From positions 84,396 through 148,395 of the forward strand of contig NZ_SDLT01000024.1 of NCBI RefSeq assembly GCF_004522235.1: a stretch of DNA of 64,000 nt, read 5' to 3'. This stretch comes from Amycolatopsis nivea (GTDB taxonomy: Bacteria > Actinomycetota > Actinomycetes > Mycobacteriales > Pseudonocardiaceae). Numbering within the stretch: the first letter of the stretch is position 1; each line of letters opens with the position of its first letter. Both the position numbers and the translations under genes were made by a program. The notes under the pieces were generated by a model, which ran no database searches, was not told where the DNA came from, and was given only the letters and a program-made list of their open reading frames with translations. Shown one piece after another: positions 50,042 to 59,520 of this stretch.

Positions 50042-50256
50042 GGTCACCGCTCCACCCCGTCCGTCTCTTCCTCCGCCGGTTCCGGCCAGTCTACGGACGG
50101 CCGCCACCTCGGTCCGGCCGCCCGCGTCCCGGATCACAGCTCCGGCGGAAACGCAACTCCACGAGCGGGGAAGATCACGAGGCCGGTCAGTCAAGTCGCG
50201 GTCACCCCGCGTGGCCGTGATAATCCCGGACGGACCCCCGAGCTCGAGAGGACCCC

Positions 50257-51726
50257 ATGGCGGACTTGTACATCGGCGGCGAATGGGTGGACGCGCGTGC
50301 GGGAGGGCGGCGCGAGATCCGGTGCCCCGCGGACGGCAGCCTGGTCGCCGAGGTCGCCGAAGCGACCGCGGAGGACACGGAGGCCGCCATCGCCGCGGCT
50401 CGCCGGGCGTTCGACACCGGACCCTGGCCGTCGACCCCGGCGGGCGAGCGCGGCAACCTGCTGCTGCGCGCGGCCGACCTGCTCGACCGCGACGCCGAGG
50501 AATTCGCCCGCGCCGAATCGCTCGACACCGGCAAACGCCTGGTGGAGAGCCGCTACGACATGAGCGACATCGCGGCTTGCCTGCGCTATTTCGGCAAGCT
50601 CGCGGGCAACGACGCGGGCCGGGTCGTGGACACCGGCAGCGCGGACTCGTTCAGCCGGATCGTGCACGAACCGGTCGGCGTCTGCGGCCTCATCACCCCG
50701 TGGAACTACCCGCTGCTGCAGACGGTGTGGAAGATCGCCCCGGCCCTGGCCGCGGGCAACACGTTCGTGCTCAAGCCGAGCGAGCTGACGCCGCACACCT
50801 CGATCCTGTTCATGCGGCTGCTCGCCGAGGCGGGGCTGCCCGGCGGGGTCGCGAACCTCGTGCTCGGCGCGGGTCCGTCGGCCGGTGCGCCGCTGTCGGA
50901 GCACCCGGACGTCGACCTCGTGTCGTTCACCGGCGGCCTGGCCACCGGACGGGTGATCGCGGCGAACGCGGCGGCGACGGTGAAGAAGGTCGCGCTCGAA
51001 CTCGGCGGCAAGAACCCGAACGTCGTGTTCGCCGACGCGGACTTCGAGACCGCTGTCGACTACGCGCTGACCGCGGTGTTCTTGCACTCCGGGCAAGTCT
51101 GCTCGGCCGGTGCGCGGCTGATCATCCAGCAGGAATGGCATGACAAATTCGTCGACGAGCTGGTGCGCCGCGCGGAGCGGATCCGCCTCGGCGGCCCGTT
51201 CGACGAGAACGCCGAGACCGGGCCGCTCATCTCCGCCGCGCACCGCGAGAAGGTGGAGCGCTACGTCGCCACCGCCATCGAGGAGGGCGCTGTCCTGCGC
51301 ACCGGCGGCAAGCGTCCGGACGACCCGGCGCTGCAGGACGGCTTCTACTACCTGCCGACGATCCTCGACAACGTCCAGCAGGGCAGCACCGCGGTGGTCG
51401 AGGAGTCCTTCGGCCCGGTGCTGACCGTGGAGACGTTCACCGACGAGGACGACGCGGTCCGCATCGCCAACGACACCCACTACGGCCTGGCCGGCGGCGT
51501 GTTCACCCAGGACGCGGCCCGCGCCCAGCGCGTGGCGAACCGGCTCCGCCACGGCACGGTGTGGATCAACGACTACCACCCGTACCTGCCGCAGGCCGAA
51601 TGGGGCGGCTACAAGCAGTCCGGCTTCGGCCGCGAGCTCGGCCCGACCGGCCTGGCCGAGTACACCGAGGTCAAGCACATCCACCAGAACCTGAAGCCCG
51701 GCCCCCAGCACTGGTTCTCCGGCTGA
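50257..51726 (+). CDS. betB: Betaine-aldehyde dehydrogenase
   Basis: A 489-residue aldehyde dehydrogenase that should oxidise betaine aldehyde to glycine betaine. The Glu is in 'VALELGGKNPNVVF', the Cys in 'HSGQVCSAGARLII', the cofactor region in 'PWNYPLLQTVWKIAPALAAG', and the end 'KQSGFGRELGPTGLAEYTEVKH' (in two blocks) is typical. It lies directly upstream of an APC permease and a choline oxidase gene, so the three form a choline-to-betaine operon. It starts at an ATG after GAGAGGACCCC. The 215 bp between dxs and this gene contain the two divergent promoters. Confidence 0.9.
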   Translation: MADLYIGGEWVDARAGGRREIRCPADGSLVAEVAEATAEDTEAAIAAARRAFDTGPWPSTPAGERGNLLLRAADLLDRDAEEFARAESLDTGKRLVESRYDMSDIAACLRYFGKLAGNDAGRVVDTGSADSFSRIVHEPVGVCGLITPWNYPLLQTVWKIAPALAAGNTFVLKPSELTPHTSILFMRLLAEAGLPGGVANLVLGAGPSAGAPLSEHPDVDLVSFTGGLATGRVIAANAAATVKKVALELGGKNPNVVFADADFETAVDYALTAVFLHSGQVCSAGARLIIQQEWHDKFVDELVRRAERIRLGGPFDENAETGPLISAAHREKVERYVATAIEEGAVLRTGGKRPDDPALQDGFYYLPTILDNVQQGSTAVVEESFGPVLTVETFTDEDDAVRIANDTHYGLAGGVFTQDAARAQRVANRLRHGTVWINDYHPYLPQAEWGGYKQSGFGRELGPTGLAEYTEVKHIHQNLKPGPQHWFSG

Positions 51727-51751
51727 TCCCCCCTCCCCCACCGAAAGGACC

Positions 51752-53284
51752 GTGCCCTTGAGCGACACCGGCGACCGCGAACTCGGCGAATTCGGCTACA
51801 CCAACCAGCTCAAGAGAACGCTCGGCAGTTTCCACACCTTCGCTGCCGGCATCAGCTACATCTCGGTGCTGACCGGGGTGTTCCAGCTGTCCTACCTCGG
51901 CCTGTCCGAGGGCGGCCCGGCCTACTGGTGGTCCTGGCCCGCGGTATTCGTCGGGCAGCTGATGGTGGCTCTCTGCTTCGCCGAACTGGCCGCGCAGTAC
52001 CCGGTCGCCGGGTCGGTCTACAACTGGGCGAAGAAGCTCAGCAACCCGCACATCGCGTGGATGGCCGGCTGGATGATGCTGCTGGCCTCGATCGTCTCGA
52101 TCTCCGCGACCGCGCTCGCCTACCAGCGGACGCTGCCGCAGATCACGTCGTTCTTCCAGTTCATCGGCGACGGCACGGGCACCAGCGACGCGGCCAACGG
52201 CGTGCTGCTGGCCACCGTGCTGATCGTGTTCACCACGCTGGTGAACGCGTTCGGCGTGAAGCTGATGGCCCGGATCAACAGCGCGGGCGTGTTCGTCGAG
52301 CTGCTGTTCGCGGTGCTGCTGGTGGTGTTCCTCGCCTTCCATTTCGTGCGCGGCCCGTCGGTGGTGACCCAGACGAACGGCACCGAGGCCGGGCATTCGT
52401 CGGGCTACCTCGGCGCGTTCCTGATCGCCGGCATCGCCTCCTCGTATGTGATGTACGGCTTCGACACCGCCGCCTCGCTCGGCGAGGAATCGCTGAACCC
52501 GCACCGCAACGCGCCGAAGGCGATCCTGCGCGCGCTGGTCGCCTCCTTCGTGCTGGGCGGGCTGATCATCCTGTTCGCGCTCATGGCGGTCGGCAACATC
52601 AACGCACCGGAACTCGGCACGGTCGGCCTGCAGTACGTGCTCACCGACGCGCTCGGCCCGGCGATCGGACGCGTGTTCCTGTTCGTCGTGTTCATCGCGA
52701 TCACCGTGTGCGTGCTGGCGGTGCACACCGCGGCGATCCGGATCGCGTTCGCGATGGCACGGGACAACGCGCTGCCCGGCGGCCGGAAACTGGCGCGGGT
52801 CAACAAGAAGACCGGCACCCCGGTGCTGCCCGCGATCGTGATCGGCGTGCTCGCGGTCGCCCTGCTGGTGCTGAACATCAACTCCACGCAGATCTTCTCG
52901 GCCGTGACCAGCCTCGCCATCATCCTGATCTACCTGTCCTACCTCCTCGTGACTGTGCCGATGCTGATCCGCAGGCTGCGCGGGCGGTGGCCGCGCGAGG
53001 GCACCCCGGCCGGCCGGTTCTCCCTCGGCCGCTGGGGTCTCCCGGTGAACGTGCTCGCGGTGCTGTGGGGCGGCGCGATGACGGTCAACCTTGCCTGGCC
53101 CCGCAACGAGATCTACAACGCTTCCCCGCCCTTCCACTGGTATCTGAAGTGGATTTCGGTGCTGTTCGTCGGCGTCTTCGCGGCCGGCGGCTTCGCCTAC
53201 TACTGGTTCGTGCAACGGCACAAGGTCGGGGTGCTGGCGGACCACGCCGCCGCCCCGGCGCCCGATGAGGAGGTTTCCCGGTGA
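51752..53284 (+). CDS. APC-family amino-acid/amine permease (candidate choline importer)
   Basis: A 510-residue, 12-helix transporter of the amino acid-polyamine-organocation superfamily. Segments include 'LGSFHTFAAGISYISVLTGV', 'GQLMVALCFAELAAQYPVAG', 'GFDTAASLGEESLNPHRNAP' and 'RIAFAMARDNALPGGRKLAR'. Either the GTG at 51752 or the TTG at 51758 is the start; AAAGGA sits 2 or 8 nt upstream, so the TTG is better spaced. It is between betB and the choline oxidase gene (GTGA overlap with the latter), suggesting it imports choline or exports or imports betaine. Choline uptake by an APC member is an inference from position. Confidence 0.88.
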   Translation: MPLSDTGDRELGEFGYTNQLKRTLGSFHTFAAGISYISVLTGVFQLSYLGLSEGGPAYWWSWPAVFVGQLMVALCFAELAAQYPVAGSVYNWAKKLSNPHIAWMAGWMMLLASIVSISATALAYQRTLPQITSFFQFIGDGTGTSDAANGVLLATVLIVFTTLVNAFGVKLMARINSAGVFVELLFAVLLVVFLAFHFVRGPSVVTQTNGTEAGHSSGYLGAFLIAGIASSYVMYGFDTAASLGEESLNPHRNAPKAILRALVASFVLGGLIILFALMAVGNINAPELGTVGLQYVLTDALGPAIGRVFLFVVFIAITVCVLAVHTAAIRIAFAMARDNALPGGRKLARVNKKTGTPVLPAIVIGVLAVALLVLNINSTQIFSAVTSLAIILIYLSYLLVTVPMLIRRLRGRWPREGTPAGRFSLGRWGLPVNVLAVLWGGAMTVNLAWPRNEIYNASPPFHWYLKWISVLFVGVFAAGGFAYYWFVQRHKVGVLADHAAAPAPDEEVSR

Positions 53285-54834
53285 GCGCAAGCGAGTTCGA
53301 CTACGTGGTGGTCGGCGGCGGAACGGCCGGATCGGTGGTGGCCGCCCGGCTGTCCGAGGATCCGGACGTGACCGTCTGCCTCCTCGAGGCCGGACCGTCC
53401 GACACGGACGTGCCCGAGGTGCTGGAGCTGACCCGCTGGATGGGCCTGCTGGAATCCGGGTACGACTGGGACTACCTGGTGGAACCGCAGGAGGCGGGCA
53501 ACTCCTACCTGCGCCAGGCCCGCGCGAAGGTGCTCGGCGGCTGCTCGTCGCACAACTCGTGCATCGCCTTCTGGGCCCCGGCCGAGGACCTCGACGAATG
53601 GTCCTCGATGGGCTTGCCCGGCTGGTCGGCCGCGGATGTTTTCCCGCTGTACCAGCGGCTCGAGACCAACGACGGCCCCGGCGACCATCACGGCCGCTCC
53701 GGCCCGGTCACCATCCGGTCGGTCCCGCCGAACGACCCGGCGGGCGCGGCGCTGCTGTCCGCGTGCGCCCAGGCGGGCATCCCGACGACGGAGTTCAACT
53801 CCGGCAAAACCGTCACCCACGGCGCGAACTGGTTCCAGATCAACGCCCGCGAGGACGGCACACGGTCTTCGGCGTCGGTGTCCTATCTGCACCCGATCAT
53901 GGGCAAGCGGCCGAACCTGGAAATCCGCACCGGAGCCCGCGCGAAACGGCTGCTGTTCGACGGCCGCCGCTGCACCGGCGTGGAGGTGCTGGACGCGGAC
54001 CTCATCCACCACAGCACGATCACCGCGCGCCGTGAGGTCGTGGTCAGCTCCGGCGCGATCGACACGCCGAAACTGCTGATGCTGTCCGGCATCGGGCCCG
54101 CCGAGCACCTGCGCGAGGTCGGCGTGGAGGTGCTCGTGGACTCGCCGGGCGTCGGCTCGAACCTCGAGGACCACCCCGAGGGCCTGGTGATGTGGGACGC
54201 GCTGCAGCCGATGGTCACCGAATCCACGCAGTGGTGGGAAATCGGCATCTTCACCATGACCGAGGAGGGCCTGGACCGCCCGGACCTGATGTTCCACTAC
54301 GGTTCGGTGCCCTTCGACATGAACACCGTCCGGCACGGCTACCCGACGACGGAGAACGGCTTCTGCCTCACGCCGAACGTGACGCGCAGCCGCTCGCGGG
54401 GCACGGTGCGGCTGCGCACGCGCGACTTCCGCGACAAGCCCCGCGTCGACCCGCGGTACTTCACCGACGAGTACGACATGCGCGTGATGACCTACGGCGT
54501 GAAGCTCGCCCGCGAGATCGCCGCCCAGCCAGCGCTCGACGAATGGGCGGGCGTGGAACTCGCGCCGGGCCGCGACTGCACGACCGACGACGAGATCGCC
54601 GACTACCTGCGCAAAACGCACAACACCGTGTACCACCCAGCGTGCACGGCCCGGATGGGCGCGGACGGCGACCCCGAGGCGGTGCTGGACGAGCGACTGC
54701 GCGTCCGCGGCGTCGAGGGCCTGCGGGTGGCCGACGCTTCGGTGATGCCGTTCCTCGTGACAGTGAACCCGTGCATCACGACGATGGCGATCGGCGAGAA
54801 GTGCGCGGACATGCTGAAGGAAGACCGGGGCTGA
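53281..54834 (+). CDS. codA: Choline oxidase (GMC oxidoreductase, CodA-type)
   Basis: A 517-residue FAD enzyme matching the choline oxidase family. It has the dinucleotide fold 'FDYVVVGGGTAGSVVAARLS', the covalent-FAD His (about 91) in 'GGCSSHNSCIAFWAP', 'QWWEIGIFTMTEEGLDRPD' (the family's conserved Glu in 'WWEIG') and the active-site 'VYHP' (His about 452) with 'VTVNP' (Asn about 496). It oxidises choline to betaine aldehyde and on to betaine, using O2. This is the oxidase type known from Arthrobacter and distinct from membrane-bound BetA dehydrogenases. It is the last gene of the operon. A hairpin follows 8 bp after the stop. Confidence 0.92.
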   Translation: MSASEFDYVVVGGGTAGSVVAARLSEDPDVTVCLLEAGPSDTDVPEVLELTRWMGLLESGYDWDYLVEPQEAGNSYLRQARAKVLGGCSSHNSCIAFWAPAEDLDEWSSMGLPGWSAADVFPLYQRLETNDGPGDHHGRSGPVTIRSVPPNDPAGAALLSACAQAGIPTTEFNSGKTVTHGANWFQINAREDGTRSSASVSYLHPIMGKRPNLEIRTGARAKRLLFDGRRCTGVEVLDADLIHHSTITARREVVVSSGAIDTPKLLMLSGIGPAEHLREVGVEVLVDSPGVGSNLEDHPEGLVMWDALQPMVTESTQWWEIGIFTMTEEGLDRPDLMFHYGSVPFDMNTVRHGYPTTENGFCLTPNVTRSRSRGTVRLRTRDFRDKPRVDPRYFTDEYDMRVMTYGVKLAREIAAQPALDEWAGVELAPGRDCTTDDEIADYLRKTHNTVYHPACTARMGADGDPEAVLDERLRVRGVEGLRVADASVMPFLVTVNPCITTMAIGEKCADMLKEDRG

Positions 54835-54841
54835 CCTCGCG

Positions 54842-54877
54842 GCGGGTGGTGGTGTCCGATCGGGCCCCACCACCCGC
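54842..54877 (+). terminator. Terminator hairpin after the choline oxidase gene
   Basis: GCGGGTGGTGG pairs with CCACCACCCGC (11 bp) around a 14-nt loop, 8 bp after the stop. No T-run, but a good operon end. Confidence 0.65.
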
Positions 54878-55218
54878 TCGCCCCGGTTTGCCGGACTGGT
54901 CCGACGGCCAGTCACCAGAGCACGTGCCGCTGCCAGCATCGCGCGCAGAATCATGTCCACTCCTCGCCTCGTCTTCCGGCGGCTGCCGGAGCGCACCTTT
55001 TCCGATGCACATCAGGTCAGTCGCCAGCGAGAGCGCTGAGGTTCTCGAGTAACCGAATCGTTACCAACAGTCACCTTCGCCCGGCACCGCACGAACCGCG
55101 GATTCCGTTGCACAGCAGCGAAATCGAAGGCAGAAAGCTGTCGAACGCCGAGTCAGCCCCCGTCCGCAGCTCGCCTCGCGAGGGAGACCAGGCTGGGCGA
55201 AAACCACGGCCCAGCAAC

Positions 55219-55446
55219 GTGGACTTCCTTGCATGGCAGGAAATCCAGGCGCTCGCGTAGGCCGGGGCGATCGCTGCGGTCGGCGGTGTCGGGCTTGCTC
55301 TATCAACCGCGCACTATCTGCCGCCGGGCACCGCAGAACCCGACCTCGACCTCAGCCTCCGGCTGGCCTGCATCGGAGCGTTCGCGCTGGCGATCCTGAC
55401 CCTCCGCCGACGCCGAGGCGAGCCGCTGGCCTGCGCGACCTCGTAA
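55219..55446 (+). pseudogene. Broken small membrane-protein gene
   Basis: Read in one frame this gives 'VDFLAWQEIQALA', an in-frame TAG (55258-55260), and then 'AGAIAAVGGVGLALSTAHYL' followed by 'LRLACIGAFALAILTLRRRR', ending at TAA (55444-55446). Two hydrophobic helices and a basic end look like a real protein, but no start codon lies after the TAG. It may be a remnant or an RNA-level stop. The rest of the 645 bp from 54878 to 55522 has no convincing gene. Confidence 0.35.
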
Positions 55447-55522
55447 TCACGCTGCCCGGCGCGGACCGGCCGCCGCGACAGGACTCGCCGCGGCGGCCAA
55501 TGTCCAACGGGCGCAACAAAAG

Positions 55523-56713
55523 TCACTGCAGCAGCGCCACGCACTCCACGTGATGCGTCATCGGGAAAGCGTCAAAAGCCCGCAGATCCGTCAGCGAATA
55601 CCCGTGCTCCGAGAAGAACTGCACATCCCGCGCGAGAGCCGCCGGGTCGCACGCCACGTAGACGATCCGGTCCGGTTCGCCCTCGGCGATCGCGTTGACG
55701 ACCGCTCGGCCGGCGCCCTTGCGCGGCGGGTCGAGGACCACGACGTCGACCGGCGTCGGGGCGTCTCCGATGAGGTGTTCCACGCGTCCGGAACGCCAGC
55801 TCACCTGCGGCAGGTCGGCGAGGTTGCGCTCGCCGTCGGAGACCGCGCGCCGGCCGGATTCGATGGCCAGCACCTGGCCGTCCGGGCCGACCTGGTCGGC
55901 TAGCACCGAGGCGAACAGGCCGACCCCGGCGTACAGGTCCCAGGCGACCCCGCCGCGTGGCGCGTCCGCCCACTCCCGCACGAGTTCCGCGAGTGTGTCC
56001 GCCGCCTGCGGGTGGACCTGCCAGAAGCCGTGCGCGTCGAGCCGCCAGTCGCGGCCGGCCGCGTGCTGGATCGCCATGCCGCCGGACAGCTGCTTGCCTT
56101 GCGTCCGCCCGCGCACGGTGGCGAGTTCGCGCAGGTGGAGGTGGTTCTCTGCGTCGCTGGTGACTTCCAGTTCGGTGCCCGGCCGCCAGCGCTTGCTCAG
56201 CGCGGTGTCGAGCGAGCCCGGCACCGCGATCGGGCAGTCGTCGATCGGGACGACGCGGTGGCTGTGGTGCGCGCGCAACCCGGCCTGGCCGTCGCGTCCG
56301 GCGACGAGGCGGACCCGGCTGCGCCAGCCGAGCGGGCCGCCTTCGAGCGGTTCCACGACCACGTCGCGGGTGATCCCGGCGAGCCGTTGCAGCTGTTCGG
56401 CCACCACCGCGGCCTTCAGTTCCCGCTGGTAGGCCGGTTCGGCGTGCTGCCAGTCGCAGCCTCCGCACCCGCCGGGAGCGGCGAGCGGGCACGGCGGCGC
56501 CACCCGATGCTCGGACCCGCTCAGCACCTCGATCGCGTCGGCGCGGCAGAACGAGCCGCCCTTGTCCTCGGTCACTTCGGCCCGGACGCGTTCGCCGGGC
56601 AGCGCGTGCCGCACGAACAGCACTCGTCCGTCCACACGCGACACACAGTGCCCGCCGTGCGCGACTGGGCCGACTTCCAGTTCCAGGATCCGGCCTAGCC
56701 AGCTCTCGGTCAT
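55523..56713 (-). CDS. TRAM-domain RNA (uracil-5-)-methyltransferase (RumA/TrmA-like)
   Basis: A 396-residue methyltransferase. The N-terminal TRAM domain is about 1-65 ('LGRILELEVGPVAHGGHCVS'), an Fe-S-type Cys set lies in 'PPCPLAAPGGCGGCDWQH' with a further Cys in 'IDDCPIA', and the SAM domain contains 'WDLYAGVGLFASVLAD', 'VVVLDPPRKGAG' and 'IVYVACDPAALARD' (catalytic Cys). It modifies uridine at C5 in rRNA or tRNA; whether the target is 23S rRNA or tRNA is not decided. The ATG at 56713 overlaps the upstream permease stop (ATGA), so both are in one operon. Confidence 0.88.
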   Translation of the reverse strand: MTESWLGRILELEVGPVAHGGHCVSRVDGRVLFVRHALPGERVRAEVTEDKGGSFCRADAIEVLSGSEHRVAPPCPLAAPGGCGGCDWQHAEPAYQRELKAAVVAEQLQRLAGITRDVVVEPLEGGPLGWRSRVRLVAGRDGQAGLRAHHSHRVVPIDDCPIAVPGSLDTALSKRWRPGTELEVTSDAENHLHLRELATVRGRTQGKQLSGGMAIQHAAGRDWRLDAHGFWQVHPQAADTLAELVREWADAPRGGVAWDLYAGVGLFASVLADQVGPDGQVLAIESGRRAVSDGERNLADLPQVSWRSGRVEHLIGDAPTPVDVVVLDPPRKGAGRAVVNAIAEGEPDRIVYVACDPAALARDVQFFSEHGYSLTDLRAFDAFPMTHHVECVALLQ

Positions 56714-58758
56714 TCTGATGATTCCTTTGTCGCAGGGGCTGGCTTCGGGGCGTCCGGGGGACGCGGCGTCGTCGGCGTGAAGCCGCGCCGGACGTCACCG
56801 GCGGACGGACGGGCCTTGCGCAGCCGCGCCACCGCCTTCTGCGACGACTCCAGCTGCCACGGCACGCTCGCCACGACCACGCCGGGCTGGAACAGCAGCC
56901 TTCCCTTGAGCCGCAACGCACTCTGGTTGTGCAGCACCTGCTCCCACCAGTGCCCCACGACGTACTCCGGAATGAACACCGTCACGACGTCGCGCGGATT
57001 GGCGCCGCGGACCCGCTTCACGTAATCCAGCACCGGCTTCGTGATTTCCCGGTACGGGGATTCGACGACCTTCAACGGTACCTTGAACTTGTGCGCTTCC
57101 CACTCGTGGGTGAGCGCGCGGGTGTCGGCGTCGTCCACATTGACCGTCACCGCCTCGAGCACGTCCGGGCGCATCGCCTTCGCGTACGCCAGCGCGCGCA
57201 GCGTCGGCCGGTGCAGTTTGGACACCAGGACGATCGCGTGGTTGCGCGAGGGCAGCACGGTCGGCGCGTCGCCCATGTCCTTGAGTTCCTCGGACACCCG
57301 GTCGTAGTGCTTCCGGATCGCGGTCATCAGCGCGAAAATCGCCACCATCGCGGCGATCGCGATCCACGCGCCGAGCAGGAACTTGGTGATCAGCACGATC
57401 ACCAGCACGGTGCCGGTCATGGTGAGGCCGATCGCGTTCACCGTCTGCGAACGGCGCATCCGCCGCCGCGCCGCCGCGTCGGTTTCCTTGGCCAGCAACC
57501 GGTTCCAGTGCCGGATCATGCCCGCCTGGCTGACCGTGAACGACACGAACACGCCCACGATGTACAGCTGGATCAGCCGGGTGACCTCGGCGTCGAACGC
57601 GATGATCAGCACGAGCGCGAAAATCGAGAGGAACAGGATGCCGTTGGAGAACGCCAGCCGGTCGCCGCGGGTGTGCAGCTGCCGCGGCAGGTAGCGGTCC
57701 TGGGCGAGGATCGAGCCGAGCACCGGGAAGCCGTTGAACGCGGTGTTCGCGGCCAGCAGCAGGATGATGCCGGTGGAGAACGAGATGTAGTAGAACGCGG
57801 GCGGGAAGTCGGCGAACACCGCGTGCGCGATCTGCGCGACGATCGTCTTCTGCTCGTAGCCGGGGGGCGCGCCGGCCAGCTGCCGCGCCGGGTCCTCGGC
57901 GAAGTTCACCTTCGTGACGATCGCGAGCGTGATGATGCCGACGAGCATCGTCACCGCGAGCACGCCCATCAGCAGCAGCGTGGTGGCCGCGTTCTTCGAC
58001 TTCGGCTTGCGGAACGCGGGCACGCCGTTGCTGATCGCCTCGACCCCGGTCAGCGCCGCCGCGCCGGAGGAGAACGACCGCAGGATCAGGAAGACGAAGG
58101 CGATGCCCGCCCAGTTGCCTTCCTCGTGCAGCGTGAAACCCGCGCTCTCGGCGCGCATCTCGGTGCCGGTGACGGTCTGGAAGAGCCCCCAGACGACCAT
58201 CAGCAGGATGCCGGCGATGAACCCGTAAGTCGGAATGGCGAACGCTTTGCCGGATTCGCGCACTCCGCGCAGATTCAGCGCGGTCAGCACGGCCACGATG
58301 ACGACCGAGGCGAGCACTTTGTGGTTGGCCACCCACGGAATCGCCGAGCCGATGTTCGCGACGCCGGACGAAGTGGACACCGCGACGGTCAGCACGTAGT
58401 CGACCAGCAGCGCGCTCGCCACCGTCAGGCCGAACTTCCCGCCGAGGTTGGTCGTCGCGACCTCGTAGTCGCCGCCGCCGCTCGGGTACGCGTGGACGTT
58501 CTGCCGGTACGACGCCACGACGACGAGCATGACCAGCGCGACCGCGACCCCGATCCACGGCGCGAAGGCGTACGCGGACAGGCCCGCGACGCTCAGCGTC
58601 AGGAAGATCTCCTCCGGCGCGTAGGCCACGCTGGACAGCGCGTCGGAGGCGAAAATGGGCAGCGCGATGCGCTTGGGCAACAACGTGTGGGCGAGACGGT
58701 CGCTGCGGAACGGGCGCCCTAGGACCAGTCGCTTCAGCACTGTCGGGAACTTCGACAC
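56710..58758 (-). CDS. APC-family permease (Rv2690c-like)
   Basis: A membrane protein of about 682 residues with some 12 helices and a cytoplasmic C-terminal domain of about 160 residues. Segments such as 'LPIFASDALSSVAYAPEEIF', 'HAYPSGGGDYEVATTNLGGK', 'LLVDYVLTVAVSTSSGVANI' and 'AANTAFNGFPVLGSILAQDR' are of the APC superfamily. Two start codons are adjacent, GTG at 58761 and GTG at 58758; the longer frame to 58836 is not supported. It is divergent from the two TrkA genes, which are cytosolic gating proteins of K+ systems, so a role in ion or amino-acid uptake with them is plausible. Confidence 0.85.
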   Translation of the reverse strand: MSKFPTVLKRLVLGRPFRSDRLAHTLLPKRIALPIFASDALSSVAYAPEEIFLTLSVAGLSAYAFAPWIGVAVALVMLVVVASYRQNVHAYPSGGGDYEVATTNLGGKFGLTVASALLVDYVLTVAVSTSSGVANIGSAIPWVANHKVLASVVIVAVLTALNLRGVRESGKAFAIPTYGFIAGILLMVVWGLFQTVTGTEMRAESAGFTLHEEGNWAGIAFVFLILRSFSSGAAALTGVEAISNGVPAFRKPKSKNAATTLLLMGVLAVTMLVGIITLAIVTKVNFAEDPARQLAGAPPGYEQKTIVAQIAHAVFADFPPAFYYISFSTGIILLLAANTAFNGFPVLGSILAQDRYLPRQLHTRGDRLAFSNGILFLSIFALVLIIAFDAEVTRLIQLYIVGVFVSFTVSQAGMIRHWNRLLAKETDAAARRRMRRSQTVNAIGLTMTGTVLVIVLITKFLLGAWIAIAAMVAIFALMTAIRKHYDRVSEELKDMGDAPTVLPSRNHAIVLVSKLHRPTLRALAYAKAMRPDVLEAVTVNVDDADTRALTHEWEAHKFKVPLKVVESPYREITKPVLDYVKRVRGANPRDVVTVFIPEYVVGHWWEQVLHNQSALRLKGRLLFQPGVVVASVPWQLESSQKAVARLRKARPSAGDVRRGFTPTTPRPPDAPKPAPATKESSE

Positions 58759-58854
58759 CACGAGAGCGTAACCGGGTCGCCGCAAGGTAGGTTCGGCGCT
58801 GGTGTCCGAGGGTACCCACCGACGGGTCATCCGCACCCTGCGAGGAGGCTAAGC

Positions 58855-59520
58855 GTGCACGTGGTGATCATGGGATGCGGCCGCGTCGGCGCGTCTCTGG
58901 CCGCGGCGCTGGAGCGGCTCGGCCACGACGTGGCCGTCATCGACAAGAACCAGCAGGCGTTCCGCAGGCTGGGCAGCGACTTCCACGGCCAGCAGGTCGT
59001 CGGGGCGGGTTTCGACCGCCGGGTGCTCGTCGAGGCCGGGATCGAGCGCGCGGGCGCTTTCGCGGCCGTTTCGAGCGGCGACAATTCCAACATCATCTCC
59101 GCGCGGGTCGCGCGCGAGAACTTCGGCGTCGAGCACGTGGTCGCGCGCATCTACGACCACAAGCGCGCCGCGGTCTACGAACGGCTGGGCATCCCGACCG
59201 TCGCGACCGTGCCGTGGACGACCGACCGGTTCCTGCGCACCCTGCTGCCCGACGGCGTCGCCTCCGCCTGGCGCGATCCGTCCGGCAACGTCGCGCTGCT
59301 GCAACTGCCGCTGCACGAGGGCTGGGTCGGCCGCAGCGTGCACGAGCTTCAGGAGACCACCGGCGCGCGGGTCGCGTTCATGATGCGGTTCGGCACCCCG
59401 GTGCTGCCGGACGCGAAAACCGTCGTGCAGGCCGACGACGACGTGTGGGTGGCGGCGCGTTCGGGCACCGTCGGAGACGTGACGAGCCTGGCCGCTCGCG
59501 CCCCCGAGGAGGAGAACTGA
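58855..59520 (+). CDS. TrkA-family potassium-uptake regulatory protein (CeoB-like)
   Basis: A 221-residue protein with an RCK_N Rossmann domain ('HVVIMGCGRVGASLAAALER' and 'VGAGFDRRVLVEAGIERAGA') and a C-terminal RCK_C part (about 135-205). Such proteins bind NAD(H) or nucleotides on the inner face of a K+ transporter and gate it. It is coupled to the following paralogue (TGATG). The pair is the CeoB-CeoC arrangement of mycobacteria. It starts at a GTG after GAGGAGGCTAAGC. The membrane partner may be the divergent APC permease or a Trk/Ktr subunit elsewhere. Confidence 0.9.
   Translation: MHVVIMGCGRVGASLAAALERLGHDVAVIDKNQQAFRRLGSDFHGQQVVGAGFDRRVLVEAGIERAGAFAAVSSGDNSNIISARVARENFGVEHVVARIYDHKRAAVYERLGIPTVATVPWTTDRFLRTLLPDGVASAWRDPSGNVALLQLPLHEGWVGRSVHELQETTGARVAFMMRFGTPVLPDAKTVVQADDDVWVAARSGTVGDVTSLAARAPEEEN

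Noticed and set aside
53281..54834. Membrane-bound choline dehydrogenase BetA
   Set aside because: The 'GGCSSHNSC' flavin-His segment and active-site blocks match the soluble choline oxidase branch.
54776..55553. Small open frames after the choline oxidase gene
   Set aside because: Arg/Pro-rich shadows. Only the interrupted membrane frame at 55219-55446 has a protein-like pattern.
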